Positions 1-6,873 of a stretch of DNA of 34,992 nucleotides are shown in pieces (positions within the stretch are counted from its first letter, which is position 1; the number at the start of each line of letters is the position of its first letter). The stretch comes from JACQZO01 sp964512325 (lineage in GTDB: Bacteria; Patescibacteriota; Gracilibacteria; RBG-16-42-10), in assembly GCA_964512325.1 (NCBI GenBank), contig CAZEGN010000013.1, positions 1 through 34,992 of the forward strand, read 5' to 3'. The translations under genes and the position numbers were made by a program. Under the pieces are notes generated by a model that made no database searches, was not told the DNA's origin, and was given only the letters and a program-made list of their open reading frames with translations.

Positions 1-570
1 TCTAGTACGCCAGACTAATTCAATACTTGCAGTTTTATTTATTGCTGTAGCAATTGACCAATAAGTGTCTAAACTGGCGCTCATATTGCTTCTTGTTCCT
101 TTTGCCAGGTAGAGCTCTGCTAAAATAATGTCATTCGGATGAAGTGGCCCCTCCTTAATCTTCTGTAATAAATACTTTTGTAGAAAATCCAAACACGCAG
201 AATTATCAAGTTCATGAAGTGATAATCTAGTAAGAGCATCGCTCACAAATGAAATAGCCAAATCAATGCGCTCTCCAGCTAAAGCGACATGCAAGATGTC
301 GCGAACGTTAACTACCTGACTATTTCGATGCGCATAATTCCAGACCTGCATAAATCTACCTGGCACTTTTGCTAAAGTTGCTAGCTCAGGTCCAGAACAA
401 TGCTGCAGCATCCAATCAAAATCAGCATCAGAAATTTGATACTTGTGGGCAACTCCAACCAGCAGATCAGCCTTCATCTTCTCATCAACCAACTCTAGAG
501 CTTCCCGAAATTGTTTTGGGACACAGGGCTTTGCTTCATTTACATTCCCTTCATTTTCTAACACTGACAT
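1..570 (-). CDS. Unknown helical protein, C-terminus cut by window edge
   Basis: The minus strand is open from an ATG at 570 to the window edge, giving 190 codons with no stop; the C-terminus lies outside. The product starts MSVLENEGNVNEAKPC and is soluble, with no signal peptide or membrane segment. It is rich in Leu, Ala, Asp and Glu in helix-like spacing, for example around DFDWMLQHC and DLAISFVSDAL, so a helical repeat fold is possible, but no family is recognised. The short plus-strand ORF inside it is a shadow. No Shine-Dalgarno precedes the start, as for most genes here. It lies 73 bases downstream of a minus-strand Nudix gene, so it may be the next gene of the same transcript. The coding call is fairly sure because of the long open frame; the function is unknown. 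Confidence 0.75.
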   Translation of the reverse strand, partial: MSVLENEGNVNEAKPCVPKQFREALELVDEKMKADLLVGVAHKYQISDADFDWMLQHCSGPELATLAKVPGRFMQVWNYAHRNSQVVNVRDILHVALAGERIDLAISFVSDALTRLSLHELDNSACLDFLQKYLLQKIKEGPLHPNDIILAELYLAKGTRSNMSASLDTYWSIATAINKTASIELVWRTR

Positions 571-643
571 AAGTAAAAATTAAGTTTACTCGTCAGTATA
601 TGAAAGATTTTCGAAGTGAATACCGAGTTACCACTCGGTAACT

Positions 644-1045
644 CTAGCGAATTAAAGGCAAAGCCTCCTTGGCATACATATCAAAGCCTTCCAGCTGCTG
701 AATCTCAGCAAGCGTGAACCAACCAAAAGCATCATGTTCATCACTCAGCCTAGGTATAGATTCATGAGTTTCAGCCATATATGTTAGTCGCACCACATGC
801 TTCCCAGGTGAACGTAAAATATCTTGAGCAGCAATGAGCTTCGGTTCACTAGCTAACTTCATTCCCGTTTCTTCCATTAATTCTCGATCTAGGTTTTCCA
901 GTAATGGAGTGCCTGGATTGATACGACCGCCAATAATATCCCAGCGATCTTTCACCTCAGGATATTTAGTCATAGATCGTTGTAATAACAGAAACTTGCC
1001 CTCAGCATTACGTAAGTAAACTTTGACTCCAACTAGTAACTCCAT
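644..1045 (-). CDS. Nudix hydrolase with altered Nudix box
   Basis: A 133-residue single-domain Nudix protein. Nudix enzymes cleave nucleoside diphosphates linked to another moiety, using Mg2+ bound by the Nudix box. The N-terminus (VGVKVYLRNAEGKFLLLQRS) is the usual first beta strands. The box runs from about residue 39 to 62: G-x5-T-x7-REL-x-EE-x-GM. The REL, EE and G positions are intact, but the first Glu of the G-x5-E pattern is Thr. That residue is less directly involved in metal binding than the EE pair, so activity is likely retained. The substrate cannot be told from sequence; a housekeeping (d)NTP or sugar-nucleotide pyrophosphatase is most likely. The downstream-on-genome neighbour at 1125-1850 is a second Nudix-type protein, 79 bases upstream in transcription order. 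Start is an ATG; no Shine-Dalgarno. Confidence 0.9.
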   Translation of the reverse strand: MELLVGVKVYLRNAEGKFLLLQRSMTKYPEVKDRWDIIGGRINPGTPLLENLDRELMEETGMKLASEPKLIAAQDILRSPGKHVVRLTYMAETHESIPRLSDEHDAFGWFTLAEIQQLEGFDMYAKEALPLIR

Positions 1046-1124
1046 AATAAACAGTTAATTTTTGGTGCCTGTAAAGAGACTAGCATAAAAAATATACAGA
1101 AGCTGGACTTCGTTGCCTGAGAAA

Positions 1125-1850
1125 TTAAAACCCATTCACTACTTGCTTGTGCTCCCAATAAAATAGTGGCTGCTTACGAAAATCATTCGTAAGCAAACTC
1201 TTAAGAAATGGCGCTAGATGAAAAAAAGTACCAGGATGCTTTTCATGAATAGCAACAGCCTCTTCTAGATCTACCCAGAAATTTTCCCCATGATCAGTAA
1301 TTGATAGTAAATCTCCCTCATATTGGTCAGTACAACAAACATGAAAGAGAATATCCTCTAAAACCATTACACCTATTTTATCCAAATTAATATTGCGCCA
1401 CATTCCGCAGAGTGTGAATTGACCAGTCAGTCCAGTCTTCATTTGTAAACGAGCTGAAGCTGCTTCAGTCAACAATTCTCCTTTGTTCACCACTCCTCCC
1501 ATAATCGCTACCGTATTGTAAAAAGGATGTTTCTTTCTGCGTTGCAATAAGACCTGCATCACTCCCTTCTCTTTCCGCAATACTACGGTGAGTACATTAA
1601 TTTTGAAACGATCAACTGGTTGGCCTTTCAGATCCAAGGGATTTTGTTCAGCCACTTCATATCGACCGAGAGGGCTCAAACTATATTCTTTTTCAACCTT
1701 CTCTACCAACCCGCTCTTCACTAAGCTTTGTAAATGATAGTTAAACAAATCATTGTCCATTTCAGGCGACTTGATATCACCATAACGTAATTTTTCTGCT
1801 TTCAATAATTGAGTAAGTATTGCTAACTTGATAGGATTCTTTTCAGCCAT
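1125..1850 (-). CDS. Winged-helix plus degenerate Nudix-domain protein, possible regulator
   Basis: A 241-residue protein in two parts. Residues 1-75 look like a winged helix-turn-helix: helices around KLAILTQLLKAEKLRYGDI and NYHLQSLVKSGLVEKVEKEY, followed by a wing-like YSLSPLGRYEV. Residues 80-235 have a Nudix-like fold (INVLTVVLRKEKGVMQVLLQ, then IMGGVVNKGE). The Nudix box keeps G-x5-E, but the R-E-x-x-E-E positions read A-R-L-Q-M-K, so the metal-binding glutamates are gone. Known Nudix regulators such as NrtR carry the HTH after the Nudix domain; here the order is reversed. The likely role, by inference, is a transcription factor that senses a nucleotide ligand without cleaving it. The target may be itself or the Nudix hydrolase just downstream. 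A candidate promoter (TTGTAT, 17 bases, TAAATA) ends only about six bases before the ATG. Confidence 0.8.
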   Translation of the reverse strand: MAEKNPIKLAILTQLLKAEKLRYGDIKSPEMDNDLFNYHLQSLVKSGLVEKVEKEYSLSPLGRYEVAEQNPLDLKGQPVDRFKINVLTVVLRKEKGVMQVLLQRRKKHPFYNTVAIMGGVVNKGELLTEAASARLQMKTGLTGQFTLCGMWRNINLDKIGVMVLEDILFHVCCTDQYEGDLLSITDHGENFWVDLEEAVAIHEKHPGTFFHLAPFLKSLLTNDFRKQPLFYWEHKQVVNGF

Positions 1851-2066
1851 AATAGTTATTTAACAATTCAGGATTCAGAATACAAAGCACAATTGCAGTT
1901 GCACTGCTTTTCTGTAAGTAGAACTCACAGAAGGATTTAATTGCTTCACAGCTGAGCCCTCTTGATCATTTTAATTGAGAAGTAAATATAATAGATGCTT
2001 AAATACTGTATTCAACCCTATAGCTAACATTACAGCATATCATAACGTACGCAAATTTTCCCTCGA

Positions 2067-2423
2067 TTAAAAATTCATGCTCTGTTGCAAAGCCTTGATC
2101 ATACCACTAAGCATTTTATGGATAGTTAAAAATGAGTCTTTCCATAAAGCTAACTGCTTTTCGGAGATGACTGTTTGACGGCAAAGCAATCTCAGAATAG
2201 CTACACACTCGCTCACCGAAGCTCGAGATATCAAATAATAATTCTTCTTTTCTTTCGGACTAAACTTACCGCTCCCTTCAGCAATATTTAGTACAATACT
2301 AGTCATAGCCCGACGCAATTGATCAGATAAAACTTTATCTTTAAGCGATGGTAAAATTAATAACAACTCAGAGTATATAGCTTCAGCCTTTTGATAAACG
2401 GGAAATGTTTCAAAAATGAACAT
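2067..2423 (-). CDS. Four-helix-bundle protein (23S rRNA-intervening-sequence family)
   Basis: A 118-residue all-helical protein of the S23 / IVS-encoded four-helix-bundle family. The family signature is visible as SDQLRRAMTSIVLNIAEGSG at about residues 37-56, followed by FSPKEKKNYYLISRASVSEC, the usual pattern of the third helix. Members form pentameric bundles with a basic face and were first noticed inside 23S rRNA intervening sequences, but most, as here, are free-standing genes; their molecular role is not established. Length is normal for the family. No rRNA is nearby. The gene is alone on its strand: 216 bases of untranslated sequence separate it from the Nudix-like gene ahead, and a 489-base intergenic region lies upstream. 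No Shine-Dalgarno is seen before the ATG at 2423. Confidence 0.92.
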   Translation of the reverse strand: MFIFETFPVYQKAEAIYSELLLILPSLKDKVLSDQLRRAMTSIVLNIAEGSGKFSPKEKKNYYLISRASVSECVAILRLLCRQTVISEKQLALWKDSFLTIHKMLSGMIKALQQSMNF

Positions 2424-2621
2424 ACTGAAAAATTAGTTAACCATAGTGTACTAACTAATTTATGAAATTCCCCTGAGCGATTATTTCTTGTTTCCTTGTT
2501 CCTCTTTCCTTGAGTCCGACAAACTGTGTGATGAGCAAAAGGAGCGAGGAAATAGGAAAAAGACTCGCCTTACTGATGTGAGGACTCGTGGAGAAGAATG
2601 TGAACAAAGTAATTTTCTGTA

Positions 2622-2664
2622 CCATTTTCATGTCGAGCTCTTAAGGGAGCGCTCGATGAGATGG
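2622..2664. other. Imperfect hairpin in intergenic region
   Basis: CCATTTT pairs with GAGATGG (two G-U pairs), a CAT bulge follows, then GTCGAGC pairs with GCTCGAT, leaving a 12-base loop. It has no T-tract on either strand, so it does not look like an intrinsic terminator. It might be a decayed repeat or a structured transcript; no function is claimed. Confidence 0.4.
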
Positions 2665-2859
2665 AATGGCACTAGAAATCAATGTATCGACGAAGTTATT
2701 GTGAAAGAGCACCACTACTCTTGTACACGTTAATAATTGCGAACAGCTAATACAGGGTATTCAGGACTCAGCCTTTATTAATTGATTTACCAAATCGATA
2801 GCTGAAGTACGGGGTGAGAGCCAGGCATTATGTTTGATCGTTTTTCTTTTCACTCACCA

Positions 2860-2888
2860 TTGACTCATCACAAATAGCACTCTAGCAT
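2860..2888 (+). promoter_or_regulatory. Sigma-70-like promoter for the four-gene cassette
   Basis: TTGACT at 2860-2865, a 17-base spacer, and TAGCAT at 2883-2888. The -35 matches five of six consensus bases and the -10 four of six. Transcription would start near 2895, about 18 bases before the ATG at 2913. Confidence 0.5.
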
Positions 2889-2912
2889 CGTGAGTGCCAA
2901 TTAAATTTCCAA

Positions 2913-3170
2913 ATGTCACTACCAGCCAAAGCGTATTGGGATATCGAGGTTCCCTTCTTACTAGATTTTTTCTTTTTCTCCTCTGAGTTAAAGCATGTCC
3001 GAGCAGCAAACTATGATCATTTATTTAAAGATGCGGACGAAAGAAATAAAAGAGCAGGCCTAATTGGAGTTACAGATATCTATTATCAAACTGTTGAATC
3101 ACTCTTAGCAATTTGCCATGCACTTAATTGTAGGTTTCCAGTTAACTCAGAGACACTTCTTTGCCTCTAA
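2913..3170 (+). CDS. Unknown 85-residue protein, first gene of cassette
   Basis: No family is recognised. The protein is amphipathic, with an aromatic stretch (FLLDFFFFSSEL, residues 15-26) and a predicted helix, DIYYQTVESLLAICHALN. The wording of that helix resembles the helical half of HEPN-like or AbiV-like proteins, but the RxxxxH nuclease motif of HEPN is not present, so this is only a weak impression. A plausible promoter lies 25 bases upstream. The next gene starts eight bases after this stop. Because the product ends abruptly (SETLLCL), it could be the N-terminal half of a protein whose remainder is encoded by the next gene in another frame; the reading frame of the next gene is closed by a TAA at 3143, so a fused product would need a frameshift. 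Real coding is supported by the tight spacing of the four genes. Confidence 0.55.
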   Translation: MSLPAKAYWDIEVPFLLDFFFFSSELKHVRAANYDHLFKDADERNKRAGLIGVTDIYYQTVESLLAICHALNCRFPVNSETLLCL

Positions 3171-3178
3171 CCTACACA

Positions 3179-3733
3179 ATGGCTACCTACAGAGAAGATG
3201 CAATTAAAAAGCTCCAGGCACTTTGTAAGGATGAAGCTTCCCTTCGTAAAGAGTTTCCTATGCAGTTTATTGATAATATAAGTCCCGGCATAGATAAAGA
3301 ACACGGTGAAGGCTATAGCAAGAAGATGAAGGATGAGATATACAAATTCCTATTAGCTCTAGGGAAAAAGTTAGAGGCGAACAATGGCCGTAAAAACAAG
3401 ATTTATAATAAGATTAAGCATTGCGGCATGATCATCTTCAGTGGGAATAGACTCCAGAAAAGCCACCCGGATAGCCCTGCGATTATTCGCAATATTGGAA
3501 AGGATGAAGCACAACTGCAGTCTCCGCAATGTGAGTCGAACACCCCACAGATCGTCTCATTACAATACTCACCAGAGGAATACGAAGCACTGCAGAATGG
3601 TATATTTTCCATGATGCATATCCAAAAACATTTAATTGGTAGCTATTTGATACATGCCTATCCCAATGAATTAATGGATTATATTGGGCAAAAGAGCATC
3701 TACAAGCTATTACTTTTTTTAAAGAATAATTAG
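3179..3733 (+). CDS. Unknown 184-residue soluble protein, second gene of cassette
   Basis: The ATG at 3179 is preferred to the TTG at 3161, which overlaps the previous gene. The product starts MATYREDAIKKLQALCKDEA and is mostly helical to residue 75, with a basic stretch NNGRKNKIYNKIKHCGMIIF around residues 68-87. The NKIKH wording recurs in HEPN/abortive-infection-type proteins known to the annotator, but no catalytic motif can be assigned. A less structured, Ser/Pro/Gln-containing middle follows, then a helical C-terminus (SMMHIQKHLIGSYLIHAY). No membrane segment. It lies eight bases after the first cassette gene and two bases before the third, so it is surely co-transcribed with them. The function is unknown; a defence or stress role is a guess based only on compact organisation and opposite strand to its neighbours. 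Confidence 0.7.
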   Translation: MATYREDAIKKLQALCKDEASLRKEFPMQFIDNISPGIDKEHGEGYSKKMKDEIYKFLLALGKKLEANNGRKNKIYNKIKHCGMIIFSGNRLQKSHPDSPAIIRNIGKDEAQLQSPQCESNTPQIVSLQYSPEEYEALQNGIFSMMHIQKHLIGSYLIHAYPNELMDYIGQKSIYKLLLFLKNN

Positions 3734-3735
3734 AA

Positions 3736-4344
3736 ATGATCAACATGTCCTCCTTTTCTGAAAATAATCATGATGATTTAGTAACTAGACTGAAAAACAT
3801 TTGTCCTGAGGTATTCGCAGATGGCAAGTTTGATGCAACTAAAGCTGACAAATTAATCAATAGTTCGTTGCGTAAGAAGCAGCAAGAATCTAAAGAGTAC
3901 ATTTTTGCATATGCTGCACAACTTGATAAAGAACGTAGCGATTCAACACTAAAGAGTATTGAAAATGAAAGAAATAAAGCAGGTATTTTACTCGGCTTCT
4001 TCTTTTTAATGACACCTAACGGTGTCGAGTATTTTGTGCACTTAAATCCATGCTTAAAAATTGCATGTGTACTATTGTCACTGCTCCTGATAACTCTATT
4101 AACATACTGCTTTACGGGTATAAAAATGCCTGCATGTATAGATACTACTAACACCTTTCTTACTGATTGGAACAAAAAAGAGAACCCTAAAGAGGTACTG
4201 CTAAGAGACATTCACAATGAATGGTTAAGTATTGCTAAACAGCAAGCAATGGTCGCCTCAAGACTCTCAAAGTTTATTCTCTGTTCAGTAATTTGTTTAA
4301 TACTAATTGGGCTCATTATCTTTATTAACTATAATTTTTTATGA
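3736..4344 (+). CDS. Unknown membrane protein with cytoplasmic helical N-terminus
   Basis: A 202-residue protein. Residues 1-80 are soluble and charged (SLRKKQQESKEYIFAYAAQL, then DSTLKSIENERNKAG). Two hydrophobic segments form a hairpin at about 83-132 (ILLGFFFLMTP and IACVLLSLLLITLLTYCF), and a third is at the extreme C-terminus (FILCSVICLILIGLIIFI, 181-198). A soluble segment with DWNKKENPKEVLLRDIHNEW lies between them. The layout, a helical cytosolic head and a transmembrane hairpin, resembles SLATT-type or other small membrane effectors linked to conflict systems, but no signature motif confirms this. It starts two bases after the second cassette gene and overlaps the fourth by four bases (ATGA). 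The minus-strand frame 3768-4211 is a shadow. Confidence 0.75.
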   Translation: MINMSSFSENNHDDLVTRLKNICPEVFADGKFDATKADKLINSSLRKKQQESKEYIFAYAAQLDKERSDSTLKSIENERNKAGILLGFFFLMTPNGVEYFVHLNPCLKIACVLLSLLLITLLTYCFTGIKMPACIDTTNTFLTDWNKKENPKEVLLRDIHNEWLSIAKQQAMVASRLSKFILCSVICLILIGLIIFINYNFL

Positions 4345-4484
4345 AAACTAGTGCATCTAAAAAAATTCCTTCTGGTTCAAAGGATCGTAAATTGAGTGAA
4401 AGTACTGGAAAAAAAACCACTAGTACCGTGGGTACCGCATATATTACAAAAAAGTATAGCGAAACTAAGGGAAAGAAAAAGTAA
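4341..4484 (+). CDS. 47-residue Lys/Ser/Thr-rich small protein, translationally coupled
   Basis: Its ATG overlaps the TGA of the membrane-protein gene as ATGA, the classical layout for translational coupling. The product begins MKTSASKKIPSGSKDRK and ends YSETKGKKK. Twelve of the first 45 residues or more are Lys, and Ser, Thr and Gly make up most of the rest; there is no hydrophobic core, so it is probably disordered and basic. It could bind nucleic acid or the acidic head of a partner. No family is recognised. It is the last gene of the cassette; only 223 bases with no gene follow before the tRNA-Thr. The coding call rests on the coupling and on the clean stop, not on homology. Confidence 0.55.
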   Translation: MKTSASKKIPSGSKDRKLSESTGKKTTSTVGTAYITKKYSETKGKKK

Positions 4485-4628
4485 TAGCTATTCATTTTAA
4501 AAAGACGCCCACCTGGCTCTCAGAAAGACGAAAATGGAGTAACCCACCCAAATTTTTCCAAAAGAAGTTCTTTTTTCATTCTCCATTCTTTTCTTCGTCT
4601 CCGTCTGATGATTCGTCTTCGAACTCGC
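4485..4628. other. Intergenic sequence after cassette
   Basis: No gene is supported. The minus-strand frame at 4497-4697 runs through the tRNA-Thr trailer and terminator and is not credible. No clear terminator is seen for the plus-strand cassette. Confidence 0.5.
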
Positions 4629-4656
4629 AAAAAACTCCTTATTCGGAAGAAGAAGG
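4629..4656 (-). terminator. Intrinsic terminator of tRNA-Thr transcript
   Basis: On the minus strand CCTTCTTC pairs with GAATAAGG (one C/T mismatch) around a TTCC loop, followed by AG and six T residues. It lies about 50 bases past the tRNA-Thr CCA end. Confidence 0.7.
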
Positions 4657-4689
4657 TATAAGTTGAGACGAAGGTGAAGACGAAGACTC

Positions 4690-4704
4690 ACTCGCATGGC
4701 GAGT
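4690..4704 (-). other. Hairpin three bases after tRNA-Thr CCA
   Basis: ACTCGC-CAT-GCGAGT on the minus strand is a perfect six-base-pair stem with a three-base loop, starting three bases after the encoded CCA. It has no T-run, so it is more likely a processing boundary than a terminator. See the finding on trailer hairpins. Confidence 0.65.
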
Positions 4705-4707
4705 TCG

Positions 4708-4782
4708 TGGAGCCACTTGTCGGACTTGAACCGACAACCTTTCGCTTACAAAGCGATTGCTCTACCATTGAGCTAAAGTGGC
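4708..4782 (-). tRNA. tRNA-Thr(UGU)
   Basis: A 75-base cloverleaf read on the minus strand: acceptor GCCACTT / AAGTGGC, D stem GCTC / GAGC, anticodon loop TTTGTAA (anticodon UGU, reads ACA), five-base variable loop, T arm GTCGG-TTCAAGT-CCGAC, discriminator U and an encoded CCA. The closing pair of the anticodon stem is an A-A mismatch (ATCGC / GCGAA). All invariant positions are present. Confidence 0.95.
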
Positions 4783-4790
4783 AGGTGTGC

Positions 4791-4818
4791 CCTGTACCGA
4801 TCCTGGTGCATGGGTCAA
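4791..4818 (-). promoter_or_regulatory. Weak promoter for tRNA-Thr
   Basis: Minus-strand TTGACC at 4813-4818, a 16-base spacer, and TACAGG at 4791-4796. The -35 is good, the -10 poor. Predicted start is one to three bases before the mature tRNA 5' end. Confidence 0.3.
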
Positions 4819-4819
4819 A

Positions 4820-4898
4820 AAGCGTTTGCATCTTACTGACTAATCAGCATTTATTCAAGGGGCGATACTTATACCTGCAGCAAGATCAACAAACGCTT
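4820..4898. repeat. Inverted repeat between lipoprotein gene and tRNA-Thr
   Basis: AAGCGTTTG at 4820-4828 is matched exactly by CAAACGCTT at 4890-4898, and inward pairing continues with TCTT/AAGA and CTG/CAG. The right arm overlaps the lipoprotein stop codon. It could fold in the lipoprotein mRNA 3' end and protect it; no T-run is present. Confidence 0.45.
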
Positions 4899-5886
4899 AC
4901 TCGACCGATGCAGTAGCTGAAGCAGTATTGCCGCCTAAATCTTGATAATGAAGCGTCAGTGCATATGGTGCTGAACTGACTGGCTGAAAAGGAATAGTTA
5001 CGCTTTGCATACCATGAGCATGTACCTGCCCGCCCCAAGGTTGAGTAGCACAGCGCCCAAACCCATTGTTCAACACGCAATAAGCATCAGTAGAGCAACC
5101 ATCAATATTTAAGCGATCACAACCGATAGCTGGTTCGATCAAAGTATTTTCTCCAGCCACACTAATGCCCCAGGTACCAGGCTCATTAGTTACAAATTGA
5201 ATATCCATAGTGTTGTCCCGTCGAACTGCTCTTAAGTTGCTTAATACAGGGTTAGTCCAATCCACATTAAATTGAGCAGAACCATACCAAACACCAGTGC
5301 GATGACGAACGGCAATTGATGCAGCCACATTAATCGCATTCCAGTCGCGTGGAAGACCAACAAAGTTTCTAAAAGCAACTGGTGCGAGATTTAAGACTGT
5401 CTTATATCCGCCCCCATTCCTAACACCCCCAGGAATATAGTGCAACTGTGTTGGTTGACATGATTCCTGACGCGCTATTGTAACGCAAACTTCTGCTGGA
5501 AAAATATACTCAACCGCACCATCCATACTATGATCAGGAGCATGATCAGCCTCCATTGCAGCATAACAATCACCATAAGCCTGACGTAAGCCAAATATAG
5601 TATTACCATCTCTGCTCACAAAACCAGGTCGAGTATCTTCCGCAATTACTGATTCAGCTTGAAAACCACAGGTATAAGAGACATCAGTAATCTCTGAATT
5701 ATCTCTTCCACCTCTAGCATCCTGCATATTTACAGTAGCGCTGTCAGCTATACTAGCATCTACCACACCAGCATCTGCAAAAGCACCACTTGCCGCCGCT
5801 GAACAGCCCGAGGTTAAGATTAATCCCAGAGCCACTCGAGCATGAGTTGATCGCAATAGACTAGGTGAATCAGATAACTTTTTCAT
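4897..5886 (-). CDS. Cys-containing secreted lipoprotein, unknown function
   Basis: The ATG at 5886 is preferred: it gives a 329-residue product with a classic lipoprotein signal, a basic and hydrophobic stretch and lipobox LTSGC with Cys28. An upstream TTG/ATG in frame at 5922 would add 12 unlikely residues. The mature part begins with a low-complexity Ala/Asp/Ser linker (residues 29-60), as in surface lipoproteins tethered through a wall. The body is a mixture of beta-rich segments and contains several Cys; four lie close together near the C-terminus (IGCDRLNIDGCSTDAYC), probably a small disulfide module. The final part (SAPYALTLHYQDLGGN) looks like an Ig-type strand pair. No enzyme motif is seen. 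The TPM gene at 5948-6769 is 61 bases upstream on the same strand and may be co-transcribed. Confidence 0.8.
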   Translation of the reverse strand: MKKLSDSPSLLRSTHARVALGLILTSGCSAAASGAFADAGVVDASIADSATVNMQDARGGRDNSEITDVSYTCGFQAESVIAEDTRPGFVSRDGNTIFGLRQAYGDCYAAMEADHAPDHSMDGAVEYIFPAEVCVTIARQESCQPTQLHYIPGGVRNGGGYKTVLNLAPVAFRNFVGLPRDWNAINVAASIAVRHRTGVWYGSAQFNVDWTNPVLSNLRAVRRDNTMDIQFVTNEPGTWGISVAGENTLIEPAIGCDRLNIDGCSTDAYCVLNNGFGRCATQPWGGQVHAHGMQSVTIPFQPVSSAPYALTLHYQDLGGNTASATASVE

Positions 5887-5947
5887 AATCTTTATTAAAC
5901 AAAGAAAAGAACAATAACACATTCATCACACATGTCAACAAACAAGC

Positions 5948-6769
5948 CTACCAAGAACCACTTGATCCACCACCGCCAGACCGCCCCCCACCAAAACCAC
6001 CAAAGCTTCCGCCACCACCGCCTCCTCCTCTACCGAAGCGCCCTCCACCCATGAAGCCAGACATAATAAGCAGACTCACTATTTGTACCCCCACCATTCC
6101 CACAAGTAGCATCATGAAAGAACCTGTCACTAGCCACATTAAGAAACCTGCAAAACCGGACACAGCGATTTTTCCCCACGATCTTGCCATGAGATTAATA
6201 ACACCACTAAATAATAATATCCCCCACAACCAGGAAAACTGCCGATCACGCCTTTGCGCCTCTGCTTCCTCATCAACCACAAACTCTCCCCCAATCACTT
6301 GCATTATTTGATCTACAGCTACATTTAGCCCACTAAAATACTGTTGCTCACGAAATGCAGGAGTAAGCGTATTTCGAATAATCCAGCTGCTTTGAGCATC
6401 AGTGAGTACAGGCTCTAATCCGTACCCTACTTCTATACGCATTTGGCGCTCCTGCATAGCCAAAAGCACTAATACACCATTGTCTTTGTTTTTTTTGCCA
6501 ATTTGCCAATCTTCAAAAAGCTGTACAGCAAAATTTTCAATTGTGTCACCATCTAAAGTGCTAATGGTCACAATACTGATCTCATTGCTGGTTGCACTTT
6601 CGTACTGCACTAATTTATTTTCAAGTGTAGTACGCTCATCTATGCTTAAAATATTGGCGTAATCATTTACAAAGCCGCTGGGAGTACCCAGGTTTTGATA
6701 CGCAAAAACAAATTGGATATTACTAGCGATAATTATGACTGCCCCCAGCAATGCCCATGCTTTTTTCAT
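5948..6769 (-). CDS. TPM-domain membrane protein (YgcG family)
   Basis: A 273-residue protein with a signal peptide (residues 1-23, ending FVFA), a TPM domain at about 30-150, one or two membrane segments at 178-230, and a Gly/Ser-rich tail (FGRGGGGGGGSFGGFGGG) typical of YgcG-type proteins. The TPM hallmark words are visible: GFVNDYANILSIDERTTLENKL, then SIVTISTLDGDTIENFAVQLF, GKKNKDNGVLVLLAMQERQM and EVGYGLEPVLTDAQ. TPM proteins have been linked to photosystem repair in plants and described as acid phosphatases; in bacteria they are envelope proteins of unclear role. Length and order match the family. The EVE gene is divergent, 104 bases away. Confidence 0.92.
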   Translation of the reverse strand: MKKAWALLGAVIIIASNIQFVFAYQNLGTPSGFVNDYANILSIDERTTLENKLVQYESATSNEISIVTISTLDGDTIENFAVQLFEDWQIGKKNKDNGVLVLLAMQERQMRIEVGYGLEPVLTDAQSSWIIRNTLTPAFREQQYFSGLNVAVDQIMQVIGGEFVVDEEAEAQRRDRQFSWLWGILLFSGVINLMARSWGKIAVSGFAGFLMWLVTGSFMMLLVGMVGVQIVSLLIMSGFMGGGRFGRGGGGGGGSFGGFGGGRSGGGGSSGSW

Positions 6770-6824
6770 GCATACTATTTATACAACATTACTATACTGT
6801 ATGACGCAAGCGAATGACTAGTTA

Positions 6825-6853
6825 TTGCCAATGAATGCCAGGCTAGATAGGAT
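6825..6853 (+). promoter_or_regulatory. Promoter of the EVE-domain gene
   Basis: TTGCCA at 6825-6830, a 17-base spacer, and TAGGAT at 6848-6853. Transcription would start near 6860, about 14 bases before the ATG at 6874. Confidence 0.45.
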
Positions 6854-6873
6854 AAATACACTTCAATTCACCT

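Larger units (their letters stand above)
2424..2912. other. Intergenic region between divergent genes
   Basis: 489 bases without a convincing gene. One 81-codon plus-strand frame at 2488 has biased, low-quality composition and no start context, so it is not called. The region holds an imperfect long hairpin at 2622-2664 and a plus-strand promoter at 2860-2888 for the cassette that follows. The stretch 2480-2570 is purine/pyrimidine-skewed (runs such as TTTCCTTGTTCCTCTTTCC and its rough complement). Confidence 0.6.

Noticed and set aside
2067..2423. Intervening sequence of a 23S rRNA gene
   Set aside because: The four-helix-bundle gene is not within or near any rRNA sequence.
2488..2733. 81-codon plus-strand frame in the intergenic region
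   Set aside because: Composition is dominated by charged and polar residues with no fold-like pattern, no start context, and it overlaps the hairpin region.
3768..4211. 147-codon minus-strand frame
   Set aside because: Antisense to the cassette membrane-protein gene, which has better spacing, start and membrane pattern.
4497..4697. 66-codon minus-strand frame
   Set aside because: It spans the tRNA-Thr trailer hairpin and terminator and is made of repeats.
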